A stretch of 64,000 nucleotides of DNA from Acidovorax sp. Leaf78 (GTDB lineage Bacteria > Pseudomonadota > Gammaproteobacteria > Burkholderiales > Burkholderiaceae_C). Numbering within the stretch: position 1 is the first letter of the stretch; each line of letters starts with the position of its first letter. Under the pieces are notes generated by a model. That model was given only the letters and a program-made list of their open reading frames with translations. It ran no database searches and had not been told where the DNA came from. The translations under genes were made by a program, and so were the position numbers. Positions 53,229-61,927 of the stretch are shown piece after piece. The stretch spans positions 280,920 to 344,919 of the forward strand of contig NZ_LMLZ01000012.1 of NCBI RefSeq assembly GCF_001422735.1, given 5' to 3'.

Positions 53229-55556
53229 ATGCGCACATTGCTGCTCTCCTTCAAGGCCCGTGCCGCGGCGTTCTTCCGCTGGCTGGCGGGCCTGTTCGCC
53301 TGGATGCCCCGGCCGTTGCGCCTGGCACTGTTCTGGGGGGCGCTGTCGGTGCCCGCGGCGGTGCTGGTGTACACGCTGGCGCTGATCCCGTTCACGCCGT
53401 CCACCGCCGACATCCGCAAGGCCAAGAGCGAGCTGCCCGCGCAGCTCATGTCGGTGGACGGCAAGCTGCTGGCCGAGTACCGCTGGGCGAACCGCGAATG
53501 GGTCGAGCTCGACAAGATCTCGCCCCACGTGGTGGACGCGCTGATCGCCACCGAGGACCACCGTTTCTACAACCACTTCGGGCTCGACTGGCGCCGCACG
53601 GCGTCGTCGGTGGTGCACACGCTGCGCGGCGACCCGCAGGGCGGCTCCACCATCACGCAGCAGCTGGCGCGCAATCTGTTCCCGGACGAGATCGGCCGTT
53701 CGCGGGTGTTTCCGCAGGCTTTGACGCGCAAGCTCAAGGAGGCGATCACGGCGGTCAAGATCGAGGCCTCGTACAGCAAGGACGAGGTGCTGGAGACGTA
53801 CCTCAACACCGTACCGTTTCTGTACAACGCCTACGGCATCGAGATGGCGGCCCGCACGTACTTCGACAAGTCGGCCGACAAGCTCACGGTGCTCGAAAGC
53901 GCCACGCTGATCGGCATGCTCAAGGGCACGGCCTACTACAACCCCGTGCTCAACCCCGAGCGCGCCCAGGCACGGCGCAACACCGTGCTGTCGCAGATGG
54001 TCAAGCGCGGCAAGCTGGAGCAGGCGCAGTTCGACGACCTGCAAAAGCGCCCGCTGCGCGTCAACTTCGAGCGCCAGACCGAGGTCATGGGCCCGGCGCC
54101 GCACTTTGCGATCCAGCTGCGCAAGCAGCTCATCGACTGGGCCGACAGCCATGGCTACAACCTGTATGCCGATGGCCTGGTGATCCGCACCACCATCGAC
54201 TCGCGCCTGCAGAACTTTGCCAACCAGGCGGTCGCCCGCCAGGGCAAGCAGCTGCAAACCGTGGCCGACGCCGCCTGGAGCAAGCGCGACGGCTGGGGGC
54301 CGGGCAACGAGCTGGTGCAGACGCTGGTGCGCGAAAGCGCCGAGTTCCGCACGGCCGTCGACAAGGGCGAGACGCCCGAGGACGCCCAGAAGGCGCTGCT
54401 GGCGGACGAGGCCTTCCTGCAGAAGCTGCGCGCCGACAAGACGCGCGTGCAGGCCGGCTTTCTGGCGCAGGACCCTGTCACCGGCCACGTGCTGGCCTGG
54501 GTGGGCAGCCGCGACTTCGCGCAGGACCCGTTCGACCATGTGCAGGCAGCGCGCCGCCAGCCGGGCTCCACCTTCAAGCCCTTCGTCTACGGCGCCGCGT
54601 TTGCGCAGGGCGCCCAGCCCACCGACATGCTGATGGACGCTGCGGTGGAAATCCCCTTGGGCGGCGGCCGCGTGTGGCGCCCCACCGACGGCGGCCCGCC
54701 GAGCGACCAGCCGATGAGCCTGGCCGACGGCCTGGCGCTGTCCAAGAACACCATCACCGCCCAGGTGATGCACCAGGTGGGCCCGGCCCGCGTGGCCGAG
54801 GTGGCGCGGGCGCTGGGCGTGCGCCAGTCGCCGCTGGAAGAAGTGCCCTCGCTGGCACTCGGCACGAGCCCGGTGACGCTCAAGGAGATGATCTCGGCCT
54901 ACAGCAGCATCGTGAACCTGGGCCGCTATGTGGAGCCGGTGCTCATCACCAGCATCGAGGACCGCCACGGCAAGGTGCTGGAGACCTTTGCCAAGCCCGT
55001 GCCCGAGGCCGTCTTCGACGCGCGCGCCGCCCAGGTGCTGCGCAACACCATGCGCGGTGCGGTGGACCGGGGCACGGCCACGGCGATCCGCTCGCGCTAC
55101 GGCATCCAGGCCGACGTGGCGGGCAAGACGGGCACCACGCAGGACAACACGGACGGCTGGTTCATCCTGATGCAGCCCCATGTGGTGGCGGGCGCCTGGG
55201 CCGGCTTCAACGACGGCCGCATCACGCTGCGCAGCGACCATTGGGGGCAGGGTGCCCGCAGTGCGCTGCCCATGGTGGGCGAGTTCATGCAGCAGGCCAT
55301 CCGCACCAAGGTGGTGGATGGGCAGGAGCGGTTCTTCGACGAGTTCGACACCACACCGCCGCCGTCGCAAATGCCGCCACCGGGGGATGCTCCGCTCGGC
55401 GCCATGCGCGACTGGATCCGCGGGCTGTTTGGCAGCGACCCGCAATCGCAGCCCCAGATGCCGGGCCAAGGGCCCGGTGGGCTGCCACCGGTGACGCACG
55501 ACCCACCGGGTTCGACGGCACCGCCGGTGCCTGCCGAGGAACGCACGGGCGGTTAG
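53229..55556 (+). CDS. class A penicillin-binding protein (PBP1A type)
   Basis: The 775-residue protein has a membrane helix at about 35-58 (ALFWGALSVPAAVLVYTLAL). The glycosyltransferase 51 domain has the catalytic Glu109 in ATEDHRFYNHFGLDW, QGGSTITQQLARNLF and KDEVLETYLNTVPF. The transpeptidase domain has SxxK at Ser447 (RQPGSTFKPFVYG), the SxN motif in LALSKNTITAQ, and KTG in VAGKTGTTQDNTDGW. A Pro/Gly-rich tail of about 75 residues follows. It polymerises and crosslinks peptidoglycan in the periplasm. ATG 53229 follows a TTG at 53226 in frame; ATG is preferred. It starts 27 bp after ligA, so read-through from that gene is likely. Confidence 0.95.
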   Translation: MRTLLLSFKARAAAFFRWLAGLFAWMPRPLRLALFWGALSVPAAVLVYTLALIPFTPSTADIRKAKSELPAQLMSVDGKLLAEYRWANREWVELDKISPHVVDALIATEDHRFYNHFGLDWRRTASSVVHTLRGDPQGGSTITQQLARNLFPDEIGRSRVFPQALTRKLKEAITAVKIEASYSKDEVLETYLNTVPFLYNAYGIEMAARTYFDKSADKLTVLESATLIGMLKGTAYYNPVLNPERAQARRNTVLSQMVKRGKLEQAQFDDLQKRPLRVNFERQTEVMGPAPHFAIQLRKQLIDWADSHGYNLYADGLVIRTTIDSRLQNFANQAVARQGKQLQTVADAAWSKRDGWGPGNELVQTLVRESAEFRTAVDKGETPEDAQKALLADEAFLQKLRADKTRVQAGFLAQDPVTGHVLAWVGSRDFAQDPFDHVQAARRQPGSTFKPFVYGAAFAQGAQPTDMLMDAAVEIPLGGGRVWRPTDGGPPSDQPMSLADGLALSKNTITAQVMHQVGPARVAEVARALGVRQSPLEEVPSLALGTSPVTLKEMISAYSSIVNLGRYVEPVLITSIEDRHGKVLETFAKPVPEAVFDARAAQVLRNTMRGAVDRGTATAIRSRYGIQADVAGKTGTTQDNTDGWFILMQPHVVAGAWAGFNDGRITLRSDHWGQGARSALPMVGEFMQQAIRTKVVDGQERFFDEFDTTPPPSQMPPPGDAPLGAMRDWIRGLFGSDPQSQPQMPGQGPGGLPPVTHDPPGSTAPPVPAEERTGG

Positions 55557-55623
55557 CGGTCAGACATGCGCAGCGCTGGAGTCATCGCTCTGGTCGTGGC
55601 AGCGTTGCCTCGCCGATCCCTGC

Positions 55624-55848
55624 CTAGAGCGTTGTGTGCCGAACGCCCGGCCAGATGACCGCCTGCGCCACGATCACGGTCTGGCCGTTGAACGTGGCTG
55701 CGGGCGAGCCGTGCAGCACGTAGCCCAGCGCCAGCGCATCGCTCACCCGGCGGCAGAACGCGGCATCGTCGGGGCCGGTGAGCAACCGGTAGCTGGGCAT
55801 CCCGTCCGGTGGTGCCGCCGCAGTGGGTGGGGCAGAAGGCAAGGGCAT
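55624..55848 (-). CDS. DUF1737 small protein
   Basis: The 74-residue protein contains the DUF1737 pattern SYRLLTGPDDAAFCRRVSDA followed by LALGYVLHGSPAATFNGQTV and IVAQAVIW. The first 16 residues (MPLPSAPPTAAAPPDG) are low-complexity, so translation may begin at the second Met, at 55800. Members of this family are small cytoplasmic proteins without known function, usually beside unrelated genes. It is convergent with the PBP gene and lies 57 bp beyond the end of the minus-strand NUDIX gene. Confidence 0.75.
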   Translation of the reverse strand: MPLPSAPPTAAAPPDGMPSYRLLTGPDDAAFCRRVSDALALGYVLHGSPAATFNGQTVIVAQAVIWPGVRHTTL

Positions 55849-55905
55849 GGTGGGTAGGGTAGGGTGGGGTGGGGTGCGACCGCCAGCGTGTCGCTGTGCG
55901 GCTCG

Positions 55906-56457
55906 CTACTCGATGTCGATGCAGTGCAGTCCGAAGCTGCCCGTCTTGCGGTCCGCGAAGTAGGCCTCCAGCGTTTCCTTGACCGTGCGAAAGGCGATCT
56001 CGTCCCACGGGATCTCGTCTTCGGTGAACAGGCGCGCCTCGATGGTCTCGAAACCCGGGTTGAACTGGTCGCTGAGCAAGTGGGCCCGGTAGAAGAAATG
56101 CACCTGCCCCACGCGGGGCACATTGAGCAGGCTGAACAGCGGGCCCATCTCGATCTGCGCACCGGCTTCCTCATCCGTCTCGCGCGCGGCGCCCTGGGCC
56201 GTGGTTTCTTCCAGCTCCATGAACCCGGCCGGCAGCGTCCACTTGCCCCAGCGCGGCTCGATGTTGCGCTTGCACAGCAGCACGCGCCCATCCGCCATGA
56301 CGGGCACCGTGCCCACCACATTGAGCGGGTTTTCGTAGTGCACGGTGTTGCAGGCAGGGCAGACGGCACGCAGCTTGGTATCGCCGTCGTCGGGCAGGCG
56401 GTAGACCACGGCGGTGCCGCAGGCGCGGCAGTGTTGGATGGGGCTGCGGAAGGTCAT
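55906..56457 (-). CDS. NUDIX hydrolase with N-terminal zinc ribbon
   Basis: From the ATG at 56457 the protein is 183 residues: MTFRSPIQHCRACGTAVVYR with a Cys4 zinc ribbon (CRAC and CPAC, 22 residues apart). The NUDIX box is GFMELEETTAQGAARETDEE followed by AGAQ, with all consensus Gly and Glu residues. The preceding RWGKWTLPA is the usual strand. Zn-ribbon NUDIX proteins hydrolyse NADH-type or other nucleoside diphosphate substrates. A longer version starting with TTG at 56475 would fall inside a dispersed repeat (56469-56526), so the ATG is preferred. The substrate is not readable. Confidence 0.88.
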   Translation of the reverse strand: MTFRSPIQHCRACGTAVVYRLPDDGDTKLRAVCPACNTVHYENPLNVVGTVPVMADGRVLLCKRNIEPRWGKWTLPAGFMELEETTAQGAARETDEEAGAQIEMGPLFSLLNVPRVGQVHFFYRAHLLSDQFNPGFETIEARLFTEDEIPWDEIAFRTVKETLEAYFADRKTGSFGLHCIDIE

Positions 56458-56468
56458 GCGTGGTTTTT

Positions 56469-56526
56469 GGTTCAAATAGGCCGCTACCGCTTGTTCAGCA
56501 TGCGCAAGCAGCTATGAAAAGCATAG
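56469..56526 (-). repeat. dispersed Comamonadaceae-type repeat, copy 5
   Basis: On the minus strand: TTTTCATAGCTGCTTGCGC, then GCTGAACAAGCGGTAGCGG and CCTATTTGAACC. This is close to the copy at 46009 and forms the leader of the NUDIX gene, ending 12 bp before its ATG. Confidence 0.7.
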
Positions 56527-56618
56527 TGTAGCGGGCGGCGCGGGCGCCAAGGCCTGTGCGCAGGGCCGGCCAATGCAAGGCCGTGCACAGCGGGCCACGG
56601 TGCACGCGCCGTCGGTGG

Positions 56619-57314
56619 TCACACCACGGTCAGGCGCAGCGTGCCCAGGCCTTCCACGCCACCTTCCAGCACATCACCGCGTACCACGGCGCCCACGCCT
56701 TCGGGGGTGCCTGTGTAGATCAGGTCGCCGGGCTGCAGCTCCCAGGCTGCAGACAGGTGCTCGATGGTCTCGGCGATGTTCCAGATCAGCTGCGCCACGG
56801 TGCTGCGCTGCTTGTCGGCACCGTTGACCTGCAGCCAGATGCCGGCGTTGGCGACGTCGCCCGCCTGGGCTGCGGGCGTGATGGGGCCGATGGGTGCGCT
56901 GGCGTCAAAGCCCTTGCCGATGCACCAGGGGCGGCCTTGCTTCTTCATGTCGTTCTGCAGGTCGCGGCGCGTCATGTCCAGGCCCACGGCGTAGCCGTAG
57001 ATGTGCGAGAGCGCGTCGGCGGCAGCGATGTTCTTGCCGCCCTTGCCAATGGCCACCACCAGCTCGATCTCGTGGTGCAGGTTGGCGGTGAGGGTGGGGT
57101 AGGGCAGCTGGCCCGTTTCGCCCGCGTTGACCACCACGATGGCATCGGCCGGCTTCATGAAGAAGAAGGGCGGCTCGCGGCCGGTGAAGCCCATCTCCTT
57201 GGCATGCTCTTCGTAATTGCGGCCCACGCAGTAGATGCGGTGGACGGGGAAACGGTCGCCGCTGCCGACCACGGGCACGCTGGCCACTGGCGCGGGAGAA
57301 AACACGTAGCTCAT
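56619..57314 (-). CDS. nagK: fumarylacetoacetate hydrolase family, fumarylpyruvate hydrolase-like
   Basis: The 231-residue single-domain enzyme has the FAH motifs RIYCVGRNYEEHAKEMGFTG, FFFMKPADAIVVV, ANLHHEIELVVAIGKGGKNI with the metal-binding Glu residues, and GYAVGLDMTRRDLQNDMKK. It ends PGDLIYTGTPEGVGAVVRGD. The short length and sequence fit fumarylpyruvate hydrolase (NagK) of the gentisate pathway rather than the two-domain tyrosine-pathway FAH. It would yield fumarate and pyruvate. A MarR regulator is divergent from it, and a zeta-type GST isomerase lies beyond that, which supports the same pathway. Gentisate dioxygenase itself is not in the window. Confidence 0.82.
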   Translation of the reverse strand: MSYVFSPAPVASVPVVGSGDRFPVHRIYCVGRNYEEHAKEMGFTGREPPFFFMKPADAIVVVNAGETGQLPYPTLTANLHHEIELVVAIGKGGKNIAAADALSHIYGYAVGLDMTRRDLQNDMKKQGRPWCIGKGFDASAPIGPITPAAQAGDVANAGIWLQVNGADKQRSTVAQLIWNIAETIEHLSAAWELQPGDLIYTGTPEGVGAVVRGDVLEGGVEGLGTLRLTVV

Positions 57315-57500
57315 GTCTGCCTTTCTTGTGTCGCTCGATGTGAATGAGGGGCCGGGCCGTTGTCAGCCGCCACGGGCCGCAAGGGGCCGCGACAGGTGCG
57401 GCGAGGGGGTCTGTGGACCCGGGGGGCGCCGCAGCCAGCCCGAAAGTGGCAGTGTGCCATGGCTGCAAGGCCCGTGCAGCCAGAGGCTACACTCGCGCCC

Positions 57501-57956
57501 ATGGCAAAGAGCTTCGATTTCCACAACACGCCAGGCCACCTGGTGCGCCGCGCACACCAGCGCACCGTGGCCCTTTTCATGGAAGAGACGGCCGGGTTCG
57601 ATGTGACGCCTGTGCAGTTCGCCATCCTGCATGAGCTGCTGGCCCAGCCGGGCGAAGACCAGGTCACCCTCGCATCGCGCGTGGCATTTGATGCGGCCAC
57701 GTCGGGGTCGGTGATCGGCCGGCTGGAGAAACGCGGCTGGATCCGCCGCGAACCCGACACCCGCGACCGCCGCCGCAAGCTGCTGTGGATCACGCCCGAA
57801 GGCGAGGTCGCCGCCTTGCAGATGCGCGACGCCGCGCAGCGCGTGCAAGAGCGCCTGATGGCCCCGCTCGATGCGCAGGAGCGCAGCGACCTGATGGCGA
57901 TGCTGACCAAGGTGGTCTACCAGCACCAGGACCCGGCAGGCGCCTCGGGGGCCTGA
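57501..57956 (+). CDS. MarR-family transcriptional regulator
   Basis: This 151-residue protein starts at ATG 57501 (MAKSFDFHNTPGHLVRRAHQ). The frame extends upstream, but residues before this Met look non-coding. Winged-helix motifs are FDVTPVQFAILHELLAQPGE, VTLASRVAFDAATSGSVIGR with LEKRGWIRREPDTRDRRRKL, and a C-terminal dimerisation helix. The basic wing DTRDRRRK is characteristic of MarR. It is divergent from the fumarylpyruvate hydrolase and upstream of the isomerase, so it probably represses the aromatic ring-cleavage genes and responds to an aromatic acid. The ligand is not known from sequence. Confidence 0.9.
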   Translation: MAKSFDFHNTPGHLVRRAHQRTVALFMEETAGFDVTPVQFAILHELLAQPGEDQVTLASRVAFDAATSGSVIGRLEKRGWIRREPDTRDRRRKLLWITPEGEVAALQMRDAAQRVQERLMAPLDAQERSDLMAMLTKVVYQHQDPAGASGA

Positions 57957-58107
57957 CCGGCTCGCTGAAATCGTTTTGACACCGCTCTGACACAGCCCTG
58001 AGATCACTTTGCCAGCCGGACGGCTGATCGCTTCGCGGCAGTCCGCCGCAGGCATGGCCCACTGACCCGTGGCGCCGGGTGCGCCGAATCAAAGACATCC
58101 ATACCGC

Positions 58108-58776
58108 ATGCAGCTCTACAACTACTTTCGCTCCTCGGCCTCTTACCGTGTGCGCATAGCGCTGGCGATCAAGGGCCTGGACTACGACTACCTGCCCGTG
58201 CACCTCGTCAAGGGCGAGCACCAGCAGCCCGCCTACACCGCCCGCGTCGGCGATGCCCTGGTGCCCACGCTGGTGACCGACGACGGCGCCGCGCTGGTGC
58301 AGTCGATGGCGATCATCGAGTATCTGGACGAAACGCATCCCACGCCCGCGCTGCTGCCCGCCGACCCGCTGGCTCGGGCCCGCGTGCGCGCGCTGGCGCA
58401 GATGGTGGCGTGCGAGATCCATCCCATTAACAACCTGCGGGTGCTCAAGTACCTGGTGCGCGAACTGAAGGTGGAAGAAGACGCCAAGAACGCCTGGTAC
58501 CACCACTGGGCCCGCAGCGGCCTGGAGGCCTTCGAGCGCCAGCTGGCGTTGCTGGCCCGGGAGCGCGAGAGCCAGGGCCTGCCGCCATCACAGCTGTGCT
58601 GGGGCGACACGCCCACGCTGGCCGACTGCTGCCTGGTGCCGCAAATCTTCAATGCCCAGCGGTTCAAAGTGAACCTGGACGGCCTGCCGCTCACCATGGG
58701 CGTACACGCCGCGTGCCTGGCCCTGCCGGCATTCCAGAAGGCCCAGCCTTCGGCCTGTCCGGACCACGAAGCTTGA
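58108..58776 (+). CDS. nagL: maleylpyruvate/maleylacetoacetate isomerase (zeta GST)
   Basis: The 222-residue protein is a zeta-class glutathione transferase: MQLYNYFRSSASYRVRIALA carries the Ser-Ser-x-Ser-x-Arg-Val-Arg active-site motif. ALVPTLVTDDGAALVQSMAI with IEYLDET is the thioredoxin half, and the helical half has CEIHPINNLRVLKYLVRELK. It uses glutathione to isomerise cis ring-cleavage products. The sequence alone does not separate maleylpyruvate (gentisate) from maleylacetoacetate (homogentisate); the neighbouring fumarylpyruvate-type hydrolase favours the former. Its stop overlaps the TTG start of pgeF by four bases. Confidence 0.85.
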   Translation: MQLYNYFRSSASYRVRIALAIKGLDYDYLPVHLVKGEHQQPAYTARVGDALVPTLVTDDGAALVQSMAIIEYLDETHPTPALLPADPLARARVRALAQMVACEIHPINNLRVLKYLVRELKVEEDAKNAWYHHWARSGLEAFERQLALLARERESQGLPPSQLCWGDTPTLADCCLVPQIFNAQRFKVNLDGLPLTMGVHAACLALPAFQKAQPSACPDHEA

Positions 58777-59666
58777 CTGACGCCATCGCTACCGCAGAGG
58801 CCGCTGACTGGCTGGTGCCCGACTGGCCTGTGCCCCCGGGCGTGCACGCACTGTGCACCACGCGCGCTGGCGGGGTCAGCCAGCCGCCTTATGACAGCCT
58901 GAACCTGGGCATCCACGTTGGCGACGACCGTGCGGCGGTGCGCGCCAATCGGCTGCGACTGGAGGCCCGTGTGCAGGCGGTGTCCGCGGGCGTGCGGCCT
59001 GTCTTCTTGAACCAGGTGCATGGTGACGGCGTGGTGCAGCTTGACAGCGCCACAGCCGATGGCACGGATGCCGATGCCTGCGTGGCCACGGAAGCCGGCG
59101 TGGCCTGCACCATCATGGTGGCCGACTGCCTGCCGGTGCTGCTGGCCCACCGCTCGGGGGCTGTGGTGGCTGCAGCGCATGCAGGGTGGCGGGGCTTGGC
59201 GGGGCAGGGGGGCCAGGGTGTGCTGGAGGCTGTGGTAAAGCGTTTTGGTGCCCTTGCGCTTGCCCATCAAGCGCCAGGCGCTATCAATATCGAAGCAAGC
59301 GTGCTGGCAGCATCTGGGGGGGCGACCCTTGGTGCCGCACCGGACACCATGGTTTGGCTGGGCCCTTGTATCGGGCCCACCGTGTTCGAGGTCGGTGCCG
59401 AGGTGCGTGCAGCGTTCTGCGATGTGTCTGCGGCCGCGCAGGGCTGCTTCACGCCCCGTGCCGGCCTGCCAGGCAAGTACCTGTGTGATCTGGCAGGACT
59501 GGCGCGGTTGCGGCTGGAGGCCCTGGGCATCACCAGTATCTACGGCAATGACAGCAGCCCCGCCTGGTGCACGGTGACCAATGCTTCACGGTTCTTTTCG
59601 CACCGGCGCGACAGCGGTACCCTGGGCAGCAGCGGGCGCTTCGCCGCCTGTATCTGGCGCGACTGA
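58773..59666 (+). CDS. pgeF: PgeF-family multicopper-like oxidase (YfiH) with a repeat insertion
   Basis: The 297-residue protein begins at a TTG overlapping the nagL stop (TTGA), with residues LTDAIATAEAADWLVPDWPV. Family motifs are CTTRAGGVSQPPYDSLNLGI, the metal ligands in VFLNQVHGDGVVQLD, MVADCLPVLL and AAAHAGWRGLAG, then WLGPCIGPTVFEVGAEV. E. coli YfiH has 243 residues. The excess includes about 30 residues between HAGWRG and WLGP, and the segment FGALALAHQAPGAINIEAS is encoded by a copy of the dispersed repeat (59243-59291). PgeF acts on purine nucleosides or cell-wall intermediates and editing. The insertion falls in a loop, so the fold is probably preserved. Confidence 0.87.
   Translation: MTDAIATAEAADWLVPDWPVPPGVHALCTTRAGGVSQPPYDSLNLGIHVGDDRAAVRANRLRLEARVQAVSAGVRPVFLNQVHGDGVVQLDSATADGTDADACVATEAGVACTIMVADCLPVLLAHRSGAVVAAAHAGWRGLAGQGGQGVLEAVVKRFGALALAHQAPGAINIEASVLAASGGATLGAAPDTMVWLGPCIGPTVFEVGAEVRAAFCDVSAAAQGCFTPRAGLPGKYLCDLAGLARLRLEALGITSIYGNDSSPAWCTVTNASRFFSHRRDSGTLGSSGRFAACIWRD
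59243..59291 (-). repeat. dispersed repeat, copy 6, in frame inside pgeF
   Basis: The minus strand reads ATATTGATAGCGCCTGGCGC, then TTGATGGGCAAGCGCAAGGG and CACCAAAAC, closely matching the copies at 46009 and 56469. It is translated in pgeF without a stop codon and without a frame change. Confidence 0.75.
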
Positions 59667-59951
59667 GCCTGATGCAGGTGTCGGGTCAACAACACCACCG
59701 TCGACCCCTGCATTTACTGGTTGGGCTGCCGCCTGCTGTGCGTCGTACGCGGCCTGCTCAGCCGCCTGGCGCGCCTTGATCTTCCGTTTGCGTGACGGTG
59801 TCCCGAGGATGTACACCAGGATGCTCATGGGCAGCAGGCCATACAGCACAAAGGTGACGATCGCGCCCAGCACTGTGCCCACGGGGCTGGTGGCTTCGGC
59901 CACGGCCATCATGAGAGTGACGTAGGTCCAGACGATGACGATCAGGTACAT
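59586..59951 (-). CDS. small two-helix membrane protein
   Basis: The 121-residue protein from ATG 59951 has two membrane segments, MYLIVIVWTYVTLMMAVAEA and TVLGAIVTFVLYGLLPMSIL, then a basic KxRK-rich cytoplasmic segment (SRKRKIKARQ) and an Ala/Pro-rich tail. I recognise a pattern common in Comamonadaceae beside phaC, but no function is known. Its 3' part overlaps the end of pgeF by 81 bp on the opposite strand. The stop-codon side is Ala/Val/Pro-rich, with no conserved motif. No Shine-Dalgarno is visible, so the exact start is less certain. Confidence 0.6.
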   Translation of the reverse strand: MYLIVIVWTYVTLMMAVAEATSPVGTVLGAIVTFVLYGLLPMSILVYILGTPSRKRKIKARQAAEQAAYDAQQAAAQPVNAGVDGGVVDPTPASGSVAPDTGGEAPAAAQGTAVAPVRKEP

Positions 59952-60102
59952 TGGTTGCGGGTATTGAATTGAACAAGCGGTTGGATGTAAGAACACGTTC
60001 CGAGATGGGTTGAAGCCGTTGCCTTGCACAAGTCGGTAAGCAACAATGAAGTCGAGAGACAAAGCCCAGCCGCTGCGAACGACCAACCACCGAGGAAAGA
60101 AC

Positions 60103-61815
60103 ATGAATTCTGAATCACCCTGGGCCGAGAGCGCCCAGCAGTTCCAACAGATTTTCGGGCAAAGCTGGTCGCAGGCATTGCAGTCGTTCCAGAAGATGGA
60201 TCTTGGAGCATCCACATCTGCCTCCGCACCCACCGCTCCCCAGCTTCAGTTCTCCCCGTCCAAGCTGCAGGCCTTGCAGCAGCAGTACCTGGATGAAGCC
60301 AAACAATTGTGGGCGCAAGGCCTGCAGGGCACGCCCGAGGTCAAGGACCGGCGGTTTTCCGGCGAAGGCTGGGCCGCCAACCCGGTGGCCGCATTCTCTG
60401 CCGCAGCCTACCTGCTCAACGCACGCACCCTGATGGGCCTGGCCGACGCGGTGGAGTCCGACGAGAAGACCAAGGCGCGCATCCGCTTCGGCGTGGAGCA
60501 GTGGATGGCCGCCATGGCGCCCAGCAACTTCCTGGCCTTCAACGCCGAAGCGCAGAAGAAAGCCATCGAGACCAAGGGCGAGAGCATTGCCAAAGGCATG
60601 CAGAACCTGCTGCACGACATCACGCAAGGCCATGTCTCCATGACGGACGAGAGCCTGTTCGAGGTGGGCCGCAATGTGGCCACTACCGAAGGGGCCGTGG
60701 TGTTCGAGAACGAGCTGTTCCAGCTGCTCGAATACAAGCCGCTCACCGCCAAGGTGTACGAGCGCCCATTCTTGCTGGTGCCGCCTTGCATCAACAAGTT
60801 CTACATCCTCGACCTGCAGCCCGAGAACTCGCTCATTCGCTACGCAGTGGACCAGGGCCACCGCACTTTCGTGGTCAGCTGGCGCAACCCCGACGACACC
60901 CTGGCACACAAGGCCTGGGACGACTATGTCGAAGACGGCGCCATGGCGGCCATCGACGTGGTGCAGAGCATCACCGGGGCCGAGCAGATCAATGCGCTGG
61001 GTTTCTGCGTGGGGGGCACCATCCTGAGCAACGCCCTGGCGGTGCTGGCAGCGCGGGGTGAAGAGCCCGTGGCCAGCGCCACCTTCCTCACCACGCTCAT
61101 CGACTTTTCGGACACCGGCATTCTGGATGTGTTCATCGACGAAGCCTTCGTCAAGTTCCGCGAGATGCAGATGGGCCAAGGTGGGCTGATGAAGGGGCAG
61201 GACCTGGCATCGACCTTCAGCTTCTTGCGCCCCAACGACCTGGTGTGGAACTACGTGGTGGGCAACTACCTCAAGGGCGAAACGCCGCCACCGTTTGACC
61301 TGCTGTACTGGAACAGCGACAGCACCAACCTGCCGGGCCCGTTCTACGCGTGGTACCTGCGCAATTTCTACCTGGAGAACAGCCTGGTCAAACCCGGTAA
61401 GCTCACCGTGTGCAGCGAGAAGATGGACCTGGGCCAGCTGACCATGCCCGTGTACATCTACGGCTCTCGCGAGGACCACATCGTGCCTGCCACCGCGGCC
61501 TATGCCTCCACCCAGGTGCTGCCGGGCAAGAAGCGCTTCGTGATGGGCGCATCGGGCCACATCGCCGGCGTGATCAACCCGCCCTCCAAGGGAAAGCGCA
61601 GCCACTGGATACGTGCCGACGGCAAGTTCCCGGCCACGCTGGACCAGTGGCTCGAAGGTGCCACCGAGCACCCTGGCAGTTGGTGGACCGACTGGTCCGG
61701 CTGGCTCAAGGGCCATGCCGGCAAGCAGATCGCCGCGCCCAAGGCGTACGGCAAGGGCACCAAGTTCAAAGCCATCGAGCCCGCGCCAGGCAGCTACGTT
61801 AAGCAAAAGTCCTGA
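60103..61815 (+). CDS. phaC: class I polyhydroxyalkanoate synthase
   Basis: The 570-residue protein has GAGGAAAG before its ATG (MNSESPWAESAQQFQQIFGQ). The variable N-terminus (about 1-200) precedes an alpha/beta hydrolase core. Catalytic residues are Cys302 in the lipase-like box GFCVGGTI, Asp in YIYGSREDHIVP, and His in GASGHIAGVINPPSKGKR. PPCINKFYILDLQPENSLIR and SWRNPDDTLAHKAWDDYV are typical class I motifs. It polymerises 3-hydroxyacyl-CoA, mainly 3-hydroxybutyryl-CoA, on granule surfaces. The order phaC-phaA-phaB is the Cupriavidus type. The phaC stop lies in a tandem AAAAGTCCTG repeat, a harmless curiosity. Confidence 0.97.
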   Translation: MNSESPWAESAQQFQQIFGQSWSQALQSFQKMDLGASTSASAPTAPQLQFSPSKLQALQQQYLDEAKQLWAQGLQGTPEVKDRRFSGEGWAANPVAAFSAAAYLLNARTLMGLADAVESDEKTKARIRFGVEQWMAAMAPSNFLAFNAEAQKKAIETKGESIAKGMQNLLHDITQGHVSMTDESLFEVGRNVATTEGAVVFENELFQLLEYKPLTAKVYERPFLLVPPCINKFYILDLQPENSLIRYAVDQGHRTFVVSWRNPDDTLAHKAWDDYVEDGAMAAIDVVQSITGAEQINALGFCVGGTILSNALAVLAARGEEPVASATFLTTLIDFSDTGILDVFIDEAFVKFREMQMGQGGLMKGQDLASTFSFLRPNDLVWNYVVGNYLKGETPPPFDLLYWNSDSTNLPGPFYAWYLRNFYLENSLVKPGKLTVCSEKMDLGQLTMPVYIYGSREDHIVPATAAYASTQVLPGKKRFVMGASGHIAGVINPPSKGKRSHWIRADGKFPATLDQWLEGATEHPGSWWTDWSGWLKGHAGKQIAAPKAYGKGTKFKAIEPAPGSYVKQKS

Positions 61816-61927
61816 AAAGTCCTGACTTGAAGGCCTGAGAGAATTACCCGGCGAGACCGCCATTCACGCAAACCAGACAAGCTCGCCAGCGGGCCTGCAC
61901 CGACCCAACCACAAAGAAGGACATTCC

